Shown here: in pieces, positions 49,522-58,961 of the stretch | Layout of the letters: the number at the start of each line of letters is the position of its first letter | How positions within the stretch are numbered: position 1 is the first letter of the stretch | NCBI GenBank assembly: GCA_041399085.1 | Contig: JAWKTM010000026.1 | Location: forward strand, 32,898 to 96,897 | Length of the DNA stretch: 64,000 nt | Reading direction: 5' to 3' | Origin: JAWKTM01 sp041399085 | Lineage (GTDB): Bacteria; Planctomycetota; Planctomycetia; Pirellulales; Pirellulaceae | The notes under the pieces: generated by a model | Seen by the model: only the letters and a program-made list of their open reading frames with translations | What the model was told of the DNA's origin: nothing | Databases searched by the model: none | Position numbers and translations under genes: made by a program

Positions 49522-49784
49522 CCGTGAATTCTCCCGACCATCGTGGCCTGCCGCGATTGCGGCGTCCGGTTGCTTTTACGAAAACGAGCGGGCCCTAGTA
49601 TGTCGCATTCACAGGTGACTGTAAAGAAACGGCGAAGCTGGCAATCACAAAGGTTGATGCGTCCGAGTTCGATACCCGGCCGACCGGATCATGCCCACAC
49701 TTCGCCGTGTCGCGAAGTCCGTCCGATCCCGCGATTACCGTGGCTGACGGCTGATGAACGAAACGTCTTGATAGAGGCACTTCC

Positions 49785-51086
49785 GTGGCAATTGAGAAAC
49801 TTCCATCGGTGCACGAAGCGGCTCCTGCGATCATGTCGGGTTCGCTGCATCCGCGCGAACTGGTCGACTTCTGTCTGGCTCGAATCAATCAATTCGACGA
49901 TCGGTTGCGAGCCTGGGTGTTGGTCGACGCGGACGGAGCACGCCGCGAGGCCGATCGGCTGGGCGAACTGGCTCGGCGACGGTGGCTTGGGCCGCTGCAT
50001 GGGATTCCTATTGGAATTAAGGACATCGTCGACGTGCAAAGGCTGGCCCACGCGTGCCGGTTCGCCGTTGCGGCGAGACGTCGGCGGCCGCGGACGCTCC
50101 GGTCGTGCGTCGGCTGCGCGGCAGGCGCGATTCTCTTGGGCAAGACGGTCACGGTGAGTTCGCTTGTTTCGATCCGCCGCCGACTCGCAATCCTTGGGAT
50201 TTGAATCGCACGCCGGGCGGATCGAGCAGCAACAGCGCCGCCGCCGTGGCGATGGAGATGTGCATGGCGGCCATCGGTTCGCAGACGGGCGGTTCGATCA
50301 CGCGACCGGCTAGTTTCTGCGGCGTGGCGGGACTAAAGGCATCGCACGGCGTTCCGCTCGCGGGCGTGGTGCCGATCTCGCCGCGGCTGGATCACGTCGG
50401 TCCAATCGGACGAAGCGCTGGATCTAGCCGCGGTTTGGGGAGCAATTGCCGATAACCGCGAAGGCGACGCGCTGCTGGCCGCCGTGTTGAGTACCGCTAA
50501 AGCTGGCGGTGATCGAGTCCTTCTTTATGGAGACGGCCGCCGATGAAGTGCGGCGAGCGACGCGAGAGGCGATCGATTTGATTGCGGACGCGGGAAGGGC
50601 GAACGGTTCAAGCTGCCTCCGTCATTCGCCGATTTGGCGACGATGCACCGCCGGATCATGGCCTACGACGCAGCGGCTTATCACCGAGCGGCGCTGACGA
50701 AGGCCCCGAGCGGTTCGGGCCGCACGTTCGCGGGTTGATCGAATTCGGTTTGGCGACAACCGCGGACCAGTACGCGCCGAGGCGGTCGCACACCAACGGT
50801 TGCCGGGCGGAGTTCGCCGCGTTGCTGCCGCCTGGCCGTATCGCCGTGACTCCGCCACACGCACGACGGCCCCGACACCAAAACGACCGGCGATCCGGCG
50901 TTCAATTCGCCTTGGTCTTACACCGGTTTGCCAACCGTCAGCATCCCTTACGCGGTATTGACCGACGGCCTTCCCGTGTCGCTGCAATTAATCGGCGGGC
51001 CGCACAGCGAGCAGCAGCTTTTGGCAACAGCCGCAGCCTGCGAACCACTTCTCGCCTTCCACAACCGCCCACCGTTACTGACGTAA
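49785..51086 (+). pseudogene. Amidase signature enzyme (frameshifted)
   Basis: GTG 49785 begins MAIEKLPSVHEAAPAIMSGS and reads to GPLHGIPIGIKDIVDV, which carries the catalytic Lys. After a frame change near 50060 comes NPWDLNRTPGGSSSNSAAAV and GSQTGGSITRPASFCGVAGL, the cis-Ser/Ser nucleophile region. After several further breaks the C-terminus is clean: GLPTVSIPYAVLTDGLPVSL, QLIGGPHSEQQLLATAAACE and a stop at 51084-51086. About 430 residues, typical of aspartyl/glutamyl amidases. It may hydrolyse small amides; GatA is less likely because GatB/GatC are absent. Confidence 0.65.
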
Positions 51087-51361
51087 GCCCCAAAAAGTCG
51101 CCCATTAGTCTCCTTTCGCTCCGAGGTTGTGAAAGAATCTTGTGTGACCAGGTGCGACTTGTCTGGATTCGTTCAGCGTGACTTGATCGGAGGGTAGATT
51201 GAGCTGCAAGCGGGGGTGAGTTTCGTAGTACTGGATGGCTGCGAGTTCTTATGCATGGAGGACGGACCGATGACTTGGAACGCCCCGATCAACTCGGAAC
51301 ATCCACGGAAACCGCTATGGATTCCCTGACCGTTCTTTGCTTCGATCCCCACCCCAAGAGA

Positions 51362-51600
51362 ATGGATGACTTGATTCCGCCCGAACACAAAGCGCGACTC
51401 GTTTGGACGTTGGTAGAGGGCTTGGACTTGACCCGCCTTGTACGACCACATCCAATCGGTCGAAGGGCATGCCGGTCGGCGAGAAATCTTCGTGGACGGT
51501 GGCCTGCCCGAGCAACGCGGACGTGGAAAGCGTGGGCCAGCGAGGCGTGCAAGTGTTTGCTCCGGATGGTGGCACTGGGCGCGGCTCGCATTTGAAAGGC
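51362..51600 (+). mobile_element. Probable transposase fragment (DUF772/IS1182-like N-terminus)
   Basis: Two adjacent frames read LIPPEHKARLVWTLVEGLDL, then after about 51437 YDHIQSVEGHAGR, which resembles the start of DUF772-type transposases. No catalytic DDE part or terminal inverted repeat is seen downstream, and the rest to about 51700 has no recognisable product. It is best read as a decayed insertion sequence remnant. The call rests on short similarity remembered from the family and is tentative. Confidence 0.35.
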
Positions 51601-51789
51601 CACGGCCGGGGAGATCGCGGAGCGGTATGCCGACCATCGAGGGGACTTGGAAATGTGGGAAGGAGCAGCACTGATCAGCGCTATCACGGCCACCTCGCTC
51701 GTTCGCCCACAACGACAACCCGGTACGTGGAAAAAAGCAGACGCGTGCGGCGAACGAAACAAGTTATACAACTGATTTTTTCACAGCCT

Positions 51790-51850
51790 CTCCGCGAAAG
51801 GAACGCGGCTTTCGCGGAGCGAAAGGCGACGAAAGGCGACGAAAGGCGAT
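51790..51850. repeat. Perfect palindrome plus 10-bp tandem repeat
   Basis: CTCCGCGAAAG (51790-51800) and CTTTCGCGGAG (51809-51819) form an 11-bp perfect stem with loop GAACGCGG. It is followed by three copies of GAAAGGCGAC (51821-51850, the last ending GAT). Together they look like a dispersed intergenic element; a terminator role is unproven. Confidence 0.8.
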
Positions 51851-51934
51851 GAACCGCCGCACTCCAAATTGGGAACGAAAAATGCCTTAGCGTGACACGG
51901 TGGTTCGAGGATTCGACGCGTATTCCACACCGGC

Positions 51935-52886
51935 TTGATAACAACTGAAGATCGGATTTATGAACAGTTCAGCGGACGGACGTTGGTCGTTGGAATTCAC
52001 AGGCGGGTGAAACTCGGACGGAAGCTGGCTCAGGTCGTGTTGAATGCATTCCGTTTGTACGAGTTGGCGACGATTGTCGAGGCGGACGAAACAGTCGCTC
52101 GAAGCGGCGCTCGGCGATCTCGGCAATTCCTGGACAACGTCGTCGTGGCGAGCGGCGACGGGACGCTACACCATGTGCTCAACACGCTCGGCCCGTGGCT
52201 AGACCGCATCCGCTTGGCCGTTTTGCCGATCGGCACGGGCAACGATTTCTGCCGCTCGCTCGGCATGCCGCTCGATCCAGTCGCTGCTTACGAAGCGATC
52301 GCGGCCGGCAACGTGCGGCGAATCGATCTGGCGGAAGTCGAGTCGCCCGATTCGCGGCGGCTGTTTATCAACGTCGCGAACGGCGGCAACAGCAATCGCG
52401 TATCGGAATGCATGACCGACGAGATGAAATCGCGTTGGGGAGCATGGTGTTATCTGCGCGGGGCGATCGACGTGCTGACCGATTTGCAGGGGTTCGAGAC
52501 CACGCGCTGTTGCTGGACGACGGTCCGGCGGAAACCTACTCGGCTTGGAACGTGATCGTCGCCAATGGCCGGACGGCCGCGGGCGGCGCGGAGGTCGCTC
52601 CGCAAGCCGATCTGGAAGACGGACTGCTCGACACGATCATCGTGCTGGACCAACCTTCGCCGTATGATCTAGCGGCATTGATGGCTGAGTTTTCCTGGGA
52701 AACTATCTGGCCGATGAACGCGTCATCCGTCGGGCTCGCAGCGTCGAGTTGCGGATGTCGCCCGAGTCGAACTTTATGGTGGACGGCGAAGTCGTCGGCG
52801 GCCAACCGCTGCGGTTTCGCGTCTCCCCGGTGCGGTACGAAGTTTGCGTCGGTTCCGAATATGCTCGACCCGTTGAGCCAGAATAG
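51935..52886 (+). pseudogene. Diacylglycerol/lipid kinase family protein (frameshifted)
   Basis: The catalytic motif is clear: VVVASGDGTLHHVLNTLGPW (the GGDGT-type site), then IRLAVLPIGTGNDFCRSLGM, typical of YegS/DGK kinases. IDLAEVESPDSRRLFINVA and the domain-2 piece NVIVANGRTAAGGAEVAPQA and DLEDGLLDTIIVLD follow. The end (SPESNFMVDGEVVGGQPLRF) is in a shifted frame with stop at 52884-52886. Frame changes near 52530 and 52700 are needed, and the N-terminus is unclear (start placed at 51935 only as the beginning of the frame). It should phosphorylate diacylglycerol or a related lipid. Confidence 0.62.
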
Positions 52887-52973
52887 TTTTCCGTCGCCCG
52901 GTTTGGCTGGGGGCTTTGCTTCGCTCGATCCCAGCACGTCCAGAATTCAGACAAGACCAGAACCCAGGCATAA

Positions 52974-53019
52974 GAATTCGTACTCGTACTCAGTGAAACG
53001 GTACTCGTTCTCGTACTCG
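52974..53019. repeat. TACTCG direct-repeat element
   Basis: TACTCGTACTC (52981-52991) and GTACTCGTTCTCGTACTCG (53001-53019) repeat the hexamer-like motif TACTCG around AGTGAAACG, preceded by GAATTCG. It lies between the lipid kinase and gluQRS genes. It is probably a short dispersed intergenic repeat; no function is visible. Confidence 0.65.
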
Positions 53020-53120
53020 CAACCCCGGTGAGATGATCGGAGTTGGGACGGTGAGCTGCGATCGAAGACTCTGGATATCGCGGGCAATCAGACTTCGTTC
53101 GCGCAGTGCAGGTACCGCCA

Positions 53121-54113
53121 ATGGTGAACACTGACGCCGAACCTAATGCCGTACCGGTCGGTCGCTTGGCGCCGTCACCGACCGGGGCGCAGCATATCGG
53201 CAATGCTCGCACGTATTTGTTGGCGTGGTTGTCGATTCGGTCGCGAGGTGGGCGAATCGTTTTGCGGATGGAGGATATCGATTCTCCGCGTGTGAAGCCG
53301 GGGGCGGATGAGCAAGCGATCGACGATCTGCGGTGGCTCGGGCTGGATTGGGACGAAGGGCCGGATATTGGCGGACCGCACGGGCCCTATGTCCAGACGC
53401 AACGCCTCGAGCACTACGAAGCGGCTCTCGCGCGGCTGCAATCGGCCGAACGCATCTATCCCTGCACGTGCAGCCGCACCGATGTACAAGCCGCGGCCAG
53501 CGCTCCGCACGTGGGCCAGGAAGGACCGCTGTATCCCGGCACTTGCCGTCAGCGGATGTCGGCTCATGCCAGCGACATCCTCGGCGAAAGCTTCTCGTGG
53601 CGGTTCCGAGCGACACCGGAAGCGCACGCGATCGACGATTTGGTGGCGGGCCATCGGACGTGCCGCGTGGCCGAGGAGTTGGGCGATTTCGTGATCGCCA
53701 AACGAGACGGCTTTCCGGCTTATCAATTGGCCGTGGTGGCGGACGACCACGCGATGAGAGTGACGGAGGTTTTGCGGGGCGACGATCTGCTGCCGAGTGC
53801 CTTTCGGCAGTGCGAGCTGTACGCGTTCTTTGGCTGGCAACCGCCGCGGTTCGCGCATGTGCCGTTGGTCGTCGGACCGGATGGCCGACGGTTGGCAAAG
53901 CGGCATGGCGACACGCGATTGTCGCTGCTGCGCGAAGCGGGCGTTCCGGCCGAGCGGCTCGTGGGTCTGCTCGCGTGGTCGTGCCGATTGCGACCCGACG
54001 CGACTCCGATTGCGGCGGCCGATCTGCTCGACGATTTCGACCTTGGGCGACTTCCGCGCGAGCCGTTTGTGTTTGGCGAAACGATGTTCGACGAGTTGTT
54101 GAAGTCGACGTGA
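53121..54113 (+). CDS. gluQ: Glutamyl-Q tRNA(Asp) synthetase
   Basis: A 330-residue truncated GluRS-like enzyme that attaches glutamate to queuosine in tRNA(Asp). It has the class I motif PVGRLAPSPTGAQHIGNART, the KMSKS-like RLAKRHGD, a CTCSR zinc region and no anticodon-binding domain. FPAYQLAVVADDHAMRVTEV is also typical. ATG 53121 is preferred to GTG 53106. This gene is intact, unlike everything in the 10 kb before it. Three direct repeats follow its stop. Confidence 0.88.
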   Translation: MVNTDAEPNAVPVGRLAPSPTGAQHIGNARTYLLAWLSIRSRGGRIVLRMEDIDSPRVKPGADEQAIDDLRWLGLDWDEGPDIGGPHGPYVQTQRLEHYEAALARLQSAERIYPCTCSRTDVQAAASAPHVGQEGPLYPGTCRQRMSAHASDILGESFSWRFRATPEAHAIDDLVAGHRTCRVAEELGDFVIAKRDGFPAYQLAVVADDHAMRVTEVLRGDDLLPSAFRQCELYAFFGWQPPRFAHVPLVVGPDGRRLAKRHGDTRLSLLREAGVPAERLVGLLAWSCRLRPDATPIAAADLLDDFDLGRLPREPFVFGETMFDELLKST

Positions 54114-54117
54114 TGGC

Positions 54118-54226
54118 ATTACCGGACGGCTTGCGCCGTGCCGCTTTTGTGGCGTTACCGGACGGCTGGCGCCGTGCCGGTTTTGTGGCGTTACCGGACG
54201 GCTTGCGCCGTGCCGCTTTTATGGCG
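54118..54226. repeat. Three tandem copies of palindromic repeat, exact 36-bp period
   Basis: ACCGGACGGCTTGCGCCGTG occurs at 54121, ACCGGACGGCTGGCGCCGTG at 54157 and the first form again at 54193, each followed by CCGCTTTTGTGGCGTT-like sequence. CGGACGGC pairs with GCCGTGCCG. The reverse complement occurs at 61331-61356 and 62861-62926. The array lies between gluQ and the ExbD-like gene and may be a REP-like terminator-adjacent cluster. Confidence 0.85.
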
Positions 54227-54284
54227 GTTTGTGCTCGGAACGAATCGTTTGAAGTGGTTGGGCGCGGGCCGTCTGGTTTCCGCT

Positions 54285-55340
54285 CTACTGCGCGGCGCTG
54301 CGCGAGCCGTCGGGCGAGCCACCAATGGGCATGTCGGCTGGCATCGGGCGGCCGGCGGTTAGGAAACCGCGATCGAACAGTGTCCGTTTCAGCTCGCGGA
54401 ATTCGTTGAAGCTGTCGGGATAGACCCAAATGGTGACGGTGGCTCGCTTCGGATCGAGCCCGTCTAGCATGCCGCGAAAACGCGAGCCCGGTTGCATCGC
54501 GACGGCGAACGGCTCGCCCAAGTCGTCGGAGACTGGCACCAGCGTAAAGTGATCCAGTTCGACTCGCGTTTGCACGGCCGTGCCCGTGCGAGTCGGTTGG
54601 GCGTAGTCGCTACGGACGAGCGTGTACTTCAGCCAGAAGCCGTCCAGCGGGCCGATCGTTTCGGTCAATTGCGCCGAGTCTTTTAGCTTCCACAGTTTGT
54701 CGGGCGCTTCGGACTTCAGCCGCTCGACCAATTCGTCCATCGGCACGTAAGTCAGTCGGCCGTTGGCCAGACGGAAATGGTATTCCTTGCCGAACACGGT
54801 TTTGGCCATTGGCGTCGGCAAGTGCTCGATTACCTTCGGCGTGGCGGCGGTTGTTTCCAAAGCTCGTTTGGCGTCGGCCAGCGTGCGCAGTTGTTGTTCG
54901 GCTGCGGCGATTGCCGTTTGCAGATCGAGCTGATCGCGTTGCGAATCATTCAAACCGGCTCGCAACTCGGCCAACCGCTGTTCGACGGTGGCCATGACGA
55001 GATGAATGTTGTTGCGTTCTCGGCGACGGTACTCGACTTCGAACTCCTGCTCTTTCAGCTTGGCTTCGATCCCGTTGATGTCGGCTTGAATCGCGTCGGC
55101 GGCGGACTTGGGACCAGCCACGTCGATCGAGCTGGCGTCTTCCGCGGGTTCATCGGGCCCGTCCGGCTGGGCAGCGTCCGTTTGATTCGCACCCGGTTGC
55201 GGCTTGGCGCTGACCATCGCCGTTTTCGCCTGCATGCCGATCACCATGATCAAGATGATGAGGATGCCGACCAGATTCGCCACGATATCGAGGAACGAGT
55301 CCTGACCGGGAGCTTCGGCATGTCGAACTTGACGAGCCAT
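54285..55340 (-). CDS. ExbD-like single-pass membrane protein
   Basis: About 351 residues. MARQVRHAEAPGQDSFLDIV and then LVGILIILIMVIGMQ form a single N-terminal membrane helix with an Asp near its start (DSFLDIVANL), like ExbD/TolR. A charged helical region follows (about 95-190), then a C-terminal domain (VFGKEYHFRLANGRLTYVPM, then RATVTIWVYPDSFNEFRELK). The start overlaps the stop of the preceding gene (TGATG). It is the last of three overlapping genes with a TolQ/ExbB-like protein first, so it is probably a force-transducing or gating partner of a proton channel. Confidence 0.7.
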   Translation of the reverse strand: MARQVRHAEAPGQDSFLDIVANLVGILIILIMVIGMQAKTAMVSAKPQPGANQTDAAQPDGPDEPAEDASSIDVAGPKSAADAIQADINGIEAKLKEQEFEVEYRRRERNNIHLVMATVEQRLAELRAGLNDSQRDQLDLQTAIAAAEQQLRTLADAKRALETTAATPKVIEHLPTPMAKTVFGKEYHFRLANGRLTYVPMDELVERLKSEAPDKLWKLKDSAQLTETIGPLDGFWLKYTLVRSDYAQPTRTGTAVQTRVELDHFTLVPVSDDLGEPFAVAMQPGSRFRGMLDGLDPKRATVTIWVYPDSFNEFRELKRTLFDRGFLTAGRPMPADMPIGGSPDGSRSAAQ

Positions 55341-57172
55341 CAGTTCCCCTTTCGTTGCACGTCCAGGCCGCTGTTTTCCAGCAGCGCTCGGAGTTCCGCG
55401 TAGCGAGCTTCGCCGCCCGGTCCTACGTCGACCGTAAGCACCGGTTTCCAATATCCGCCCGGCACGGCGATGCCCCAGTTCTTGATCTGTTTCCACACTT
55501 CCGTAACGAACGGGTCGATCGAATCGTGCAACGGTCCGTTGATCGGCATTACGATCGGTCGCCACCGTTCGGCCGGGCCGGGCATCAGGGCGATGCGGTC
55601 CGGCAGCACGGTGACGTTCAACGGCCGAGTGACCGCGGTCAAACCCGGCGCGGCGTTCGGCAGGCCCCAGTTCTCGCCGCGCGTGTCGGCCAGTGCGGCC
55701 GGGTTGCCGCTGCCATTTCCCGACGAACTCGCGCCGCCTGGTCCTCCCATTCCAGGACGACCGCCCGCCGCGCCGCTGGAACCAGCCGAGCCGCCGCCCG
55801 GTTGTCCGCCAGCGCCCGGCGATCCATTTTGGCTTCCCGCTTTGCCACTGCGGGTCTCATTCTGGTTGGGATTGCCGCTGCCGTTGTTGTTGGCCGAGGG
55901 TCCGCCACGATTCGCGGAGTTGCCGCTGGTACCGCTTCCCGACTGGGAGCCGGAGCCCGTCCCCGTCCCATCGCCGGTCGAACGATCGCTCGCGCCGCCG
56001 CGACGGCTTTGGCCAGTCCCGCCGGGTCCACTGTCAAAGTCGCCGATTGTCGTGTCGCCACCCGCGCCGCCTCGGCCGCCCGGCACGCCACGACTGCGAC
56101 CGCCAAAGCCGCTCGATGCGTCTCCATCTCCGCCGAACCCATTGGCTCCGCCGCCTCGGCTGAAGCCGCCGACCGGCGCAAACCCGCCGCTGCTGGTCGC
56201 CACCAGTCCGCCACGCGATTTGTATTCGCGCGGCATCGCCGCAATCAGAGCCTGCTGTCGCTGGCGAGCGTCGACAATGGCTTTGTTCAAGATTTCGGCC
56301 AGTCCCGGATCGGCCGGCGGAAAGGTCAAGTTCGTGTCGTCGTCGACCAATTCGTAACCGAACTCGTCGTCCCAGCCTTGCATCGCCGTGCGAGCTTTGC
56401 TGTAAGCCATCACGCCATCGGGCCGAACCACCAACAATGGATAAGGCGATGCGTCTTGACCGGCCACAGCCAATCGCGACCAGTATTCCCGCGTGGCTCG
56501 CAGCGCCGCGTCCAACGGATTGCCAGGCGTCAGCGGGCCGGCGAAATCCTTCGCCTCCAGCCGCACGCCTTCGGGCTGAAAGATCACGGCGTCCGACGTG
56601 CATTCGAGATAGATCGGCCGACGCTTCGTGCCGTTCGGACCGGCGTAAGGAATGATGGCGAAGGCCGGCGGACGATTGGCCAGCGTCTCGCGGGCCGCGT
56701 CCAAGTCGCGTTTGGATCGCTCGGCTTCGGCTTGCATGGCCGCCAGTCGCTGTTGCAAGCCAGCTTGGTCGGCGTTCTTGGCGTCGGACAGCCGTTCCAG
56801 TTCCTCGGCCTGCGTCTTCAGCAACTGCCACTTGGCTTCCAGGTCGCGGATGTTTTGTTCGAGGTAGCTCAGCTCATTTCGCTTGTTCACTAGCTCAGCC
56901 GCGCGCTCTTCGCGCACGCCGGTCAGCACCTCGCGCCGCCACTCGTGATCGGCCCGCGCTTCCTTCAGCTTTCGCAGACGCTCGGCCTCGGCCGACTGCT
57001 GCTCGGCGATTTCCTCCGGCGCGGGAGCCTCGACGGTGCTCGCCTGGACTCGCGCTTGCTGCACGACCAGCACCAACAGCACGATCAACGCTCCCATCGT
57101 GCAGATCAACACGGCCAGGAACGGGAACAGCGAAACGCCAGCGGTTTCTTTGCGGACGGCCTTGCGTCTCAT
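55340..57172 (-). CDS. ExbD-like membrane protein with coiled coil and Gly-rich segment
   Basis: A 610-residue protein starting MRRKAVRKETAGVSLFPFLA, then VLICTMGALIVLLVLVVQQA, a single N-terminal helix. Residues about 55-165 are a coiled coil. A globular part follows (FAIIPYAGPNGTKRRPIYLE, PYPLLVVRPDGVMAYSKART). About 330-500 is Gly/Ser-rich, low-complexity and uneven in base use. A conserved C-terminal segment (VAPGGYWKPVL-like; here IAVPGGYWKPVLTVDVGPGG) ends it. The start overlaps the TolQ-like gene (ATGA). It resembles an ExbD/TolR-type partner and is probably mostly periplasmic. Confidence 0.68.
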   Translation of the reverse strand: MRRKAVRKETAGVSLFPFLAVLICTMGALIVLLVLVVQQARVQASTVEAPAPEEIAEQQSAEAERLRKLKEARADHEWRREVLTGVREERAAELVNKRNELSYLEQNIRDLEAKWQLLKTQAEELERLSDAKNADQAGLQQRLAAMQAEAERSKRDLDAARETLANRPPAFAIIPYAGPNGTKRRPIYLECTSDAVIFQPEGVRLEAKDFAGPLTPGNPLDAALRATREYWSRLAVAGQDASPYPLLVVRPDGVMAYSKARTAMQGWDDEFGYELVDDDTNLTFPPADPGLAEILNKAIVDARQRQQALIAAMPREYKSRGGLVATSSGGFAPVGGFSRGGGANGFGGDGDASSGFGGRSRGVPGGRGGAGGDTTIGDFDSGPGGTGQSRRGGASDRSTGDGTGTGSGSQSGSGTSGNSANRGGPSANNNGSGNPNQNETRSGKAGSQNGSPGAGGQPGGGSAGSSGAAGGRPGMGGPGGASSSGNGSGNPAALADTRGENWGLPNAAPGLTAVTRPLNVTVLPDRIALMPGPAERWRPIVMPINGPLHDSIDPFVTEVWKQIKNWGIAVPGGYWKPVLTVDVGPGGEARYAELRALLENSGLDVQRKGN

Positions 57173-58506
57173 GCGGCGCGTTCCTGCGATTCCTTTCCGA
57201 CCAGATGCACGCGGTCCGTGCTGCCGATGTGACTGATCCGCGAATTCAATAGATGGATGGCCGCCGTCAGCGTCATCATCGTGTCTTCAAAACTCTGCGT
57301 GCCGGCCAGCGATTGCAGGTTGTCGTTCAACGCCTTTTCCAGCGTCGCGACTTCGCCGGTGGCTTGGACCACCTTCAGCAGCAGTTCGCCCTGCCGGTTC
57401 ATTTCCTGTTGTTGCGAATGCAGCAGCCGAGCGTTGTCGGACAGCGTCGTTTGCCACTGTTCCCAGCGTTTGGCCAGCCGGTTGTCGGCGTCCGCGTGGA
57501 CTCGCGCCAAGCTATCGGCATGGCGGCTCAGCGATTCGTCGAGCGCCGTGCCGAGCGACGCTTGCACCGTGTCGCCCGCCGAGTTCATCACTTCCAGCCA
57601 GCGGTCGTGAGCCGATTCGATCGTGGATTTCCAGAGTTCGGTTTGTCGAACCAGTAGTTGCTCCGACGTTTTGATGACCGACTGGCTCATCCGTTCGATT
57701 GTCGCCACATGCGGATCGGCGTGCGCATCGGTCTCGACGAACCGGCCCACGAGCAGTTCGTTAATTCGCTGGTCGACGCCCACCAACACATGCGACTCGA
57801 TCCTGTCGATCGCGAACTGAACGAACATCAGCGTGATCGACAGCGTCAGGGCCAACGCCGTGGTGTCGAAAGCCACGTACAAACCAGACAGCAGCAACTC
57901 CATCGCCTTCGTGGCGTCGGTCGCCAGCATCTGCGGATCGAGGTCGCCGAGCGCCTGCGTGATGCCGATCACCGTGCCCAAAAAGCCAAGCATCGGCGTG
58001 GCCCAGATCACGATCCGCACCAGCGCGTAGCTTTCTTGCTGCCGAGCCACGTCGGCGTCGGCCAAGTATTTCAGCTCGTCGTCCAAACCCGCGGCCGACG
58101 ATTTGCGTTCGACAAACTCCAGGGCATCGAACAGCCGACGGCCAAAATACGATTGGCGAAATCGCTCCGGAAACTCAGCCAGCCGATCCAGCAACCGGCC
58201 GCTTTCTCCGGGATCGAGTCCGCCGCGGGCCAATTGTTCCAGCGGCAAGTCGCTGGGCGTGGCGAGTTGCCCAATGACTTCGATCAGCTTTAACACCAGC
58301 GCCGCGAAACCGACGAAGAACAGCCCGGTCTCGAAATAGGCGACCGGGTGCGAGGCAAAGTAGCGGCGCACGATGTCAATGTTCAGCGGCCCGCGAAACA
58401 GCAAGGCATAGAAGACAACCGAAGCCGCCGCGCCCAGCAGCACGGGCCAACCCAGGCTGCCAAACAAGTCAACCCAGCGGTTCTTGCTTTTGGGAGTCGA
58501 CACGAT
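57169..58506 (-). CDS. MotA/TolQ/ExbB-type proton channel protein
   Basis: About 445 residues. N-terminal SLGWPVLLGAAASVVFYALL and TGLFFVGFAALVLKLIEVIG are membrane helices. The TolQ/ExbB core is seen as VIWATPMLGFLGTVIGITQA and LLSGLYVAFDTTALALTLSI. The C-terminus is a long charged helix with coiled-coil character. GTG 58506 (MSTPKSKNRWVDLFGSLGW) has AAAGGA nine bases upstream and is preferred to ATG 58608. The two downstream genes overlap it in turn, so all three should form one inner-membrane complex using proton flow, as ExbB-ExbD does; the cargo is unknown. Confidence 0.82.
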   Translation of the reverse strand: MVSTPKSKNRWVDLFGSLGWPVLLGAAASVVFYALLFRGPLNIDIVRRYFASHPVAYFETGLFFVGFAALVLKLIEVIGQLATPSDLPLEQLARGGLDPGESGRLLDRLAEFPERFRQSYFGRRLFDALEFVERKSSAAGLDDELKYLADADVARQQESYALVRIVIWATPMLGFLGTVIGITQALGDLDPQMLATDATKAMELLLSGLYVAFDTTALALTLSITLMFVQFAIDRIESHVLVGVDQRINELLVGRFVETDAHADPHVATIERMSQSVIKTSEQLLVRQTELWKSTIESAHDRWLEVMNSAGDTVQASLGTALDESLSRHADSLARVHADADNRLAKRWEQWQTTLSDNARLLHSQQQEMNRQGELLLKVVQATGEVATLEKALNDNLQSLAGTQSFEDTMMTLTAAIHLLNSRISHIGSTDRVHLVGKESQERAA

Positions 58507-58961
58507 CGAGCGTCCTTTCTCGAAGTGGCCGGTTCTGATTCTGGCTGTTCGTCCGCCGGAAAGCCGGCGGGGCGTCGCATTGTTCCGAGTTTCCGCCGCC
58601 GTTGCCATACCGAAAGGCTGACGGAGCGCCGCCGCTGTTCGGCGACGAGCGCAAAGCGGCGGCGCGCTGCCCGTCAAAATCGGCCTAATCCGTACAGATT
58701 GTTGAGCCAACTTTGCCGCAACGGTGCGAATCAGCACTTTCGAGCTATTCGTTAAATTCGCGAAAGTCTGTCGATGCGGATTGCCGATAACCTTCTGCGT
58801 CGCCAGGACGCGGTCATGCATCGCACCGACCGGAAACGGACTGGCTGACATCAACATTGGCAGCATTCCCAGGGGGGACGACGTCCGGCGTGAGGCCCGT
58901 ATGGGCCTTCGCCGGACTCATATTTCTTGGCCGTCGGCCGCCAGCCGCCAGGAGTCGTCGC

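Noticed and set aside
51173..51718. A 181-codon minus-strand frame in the amidase/kinase gap
   Set aside because: No family resemblance; the plus strand shows a transposase-like piece at the same place.
55355..56893. A 512-codon plus-strand frame opposite the Gly-rich ExbD-like gene
   Set aside because: Low-complexity Ala/Arg/Gln composition and mirror position to a coding gene; no start site or conserved motif.
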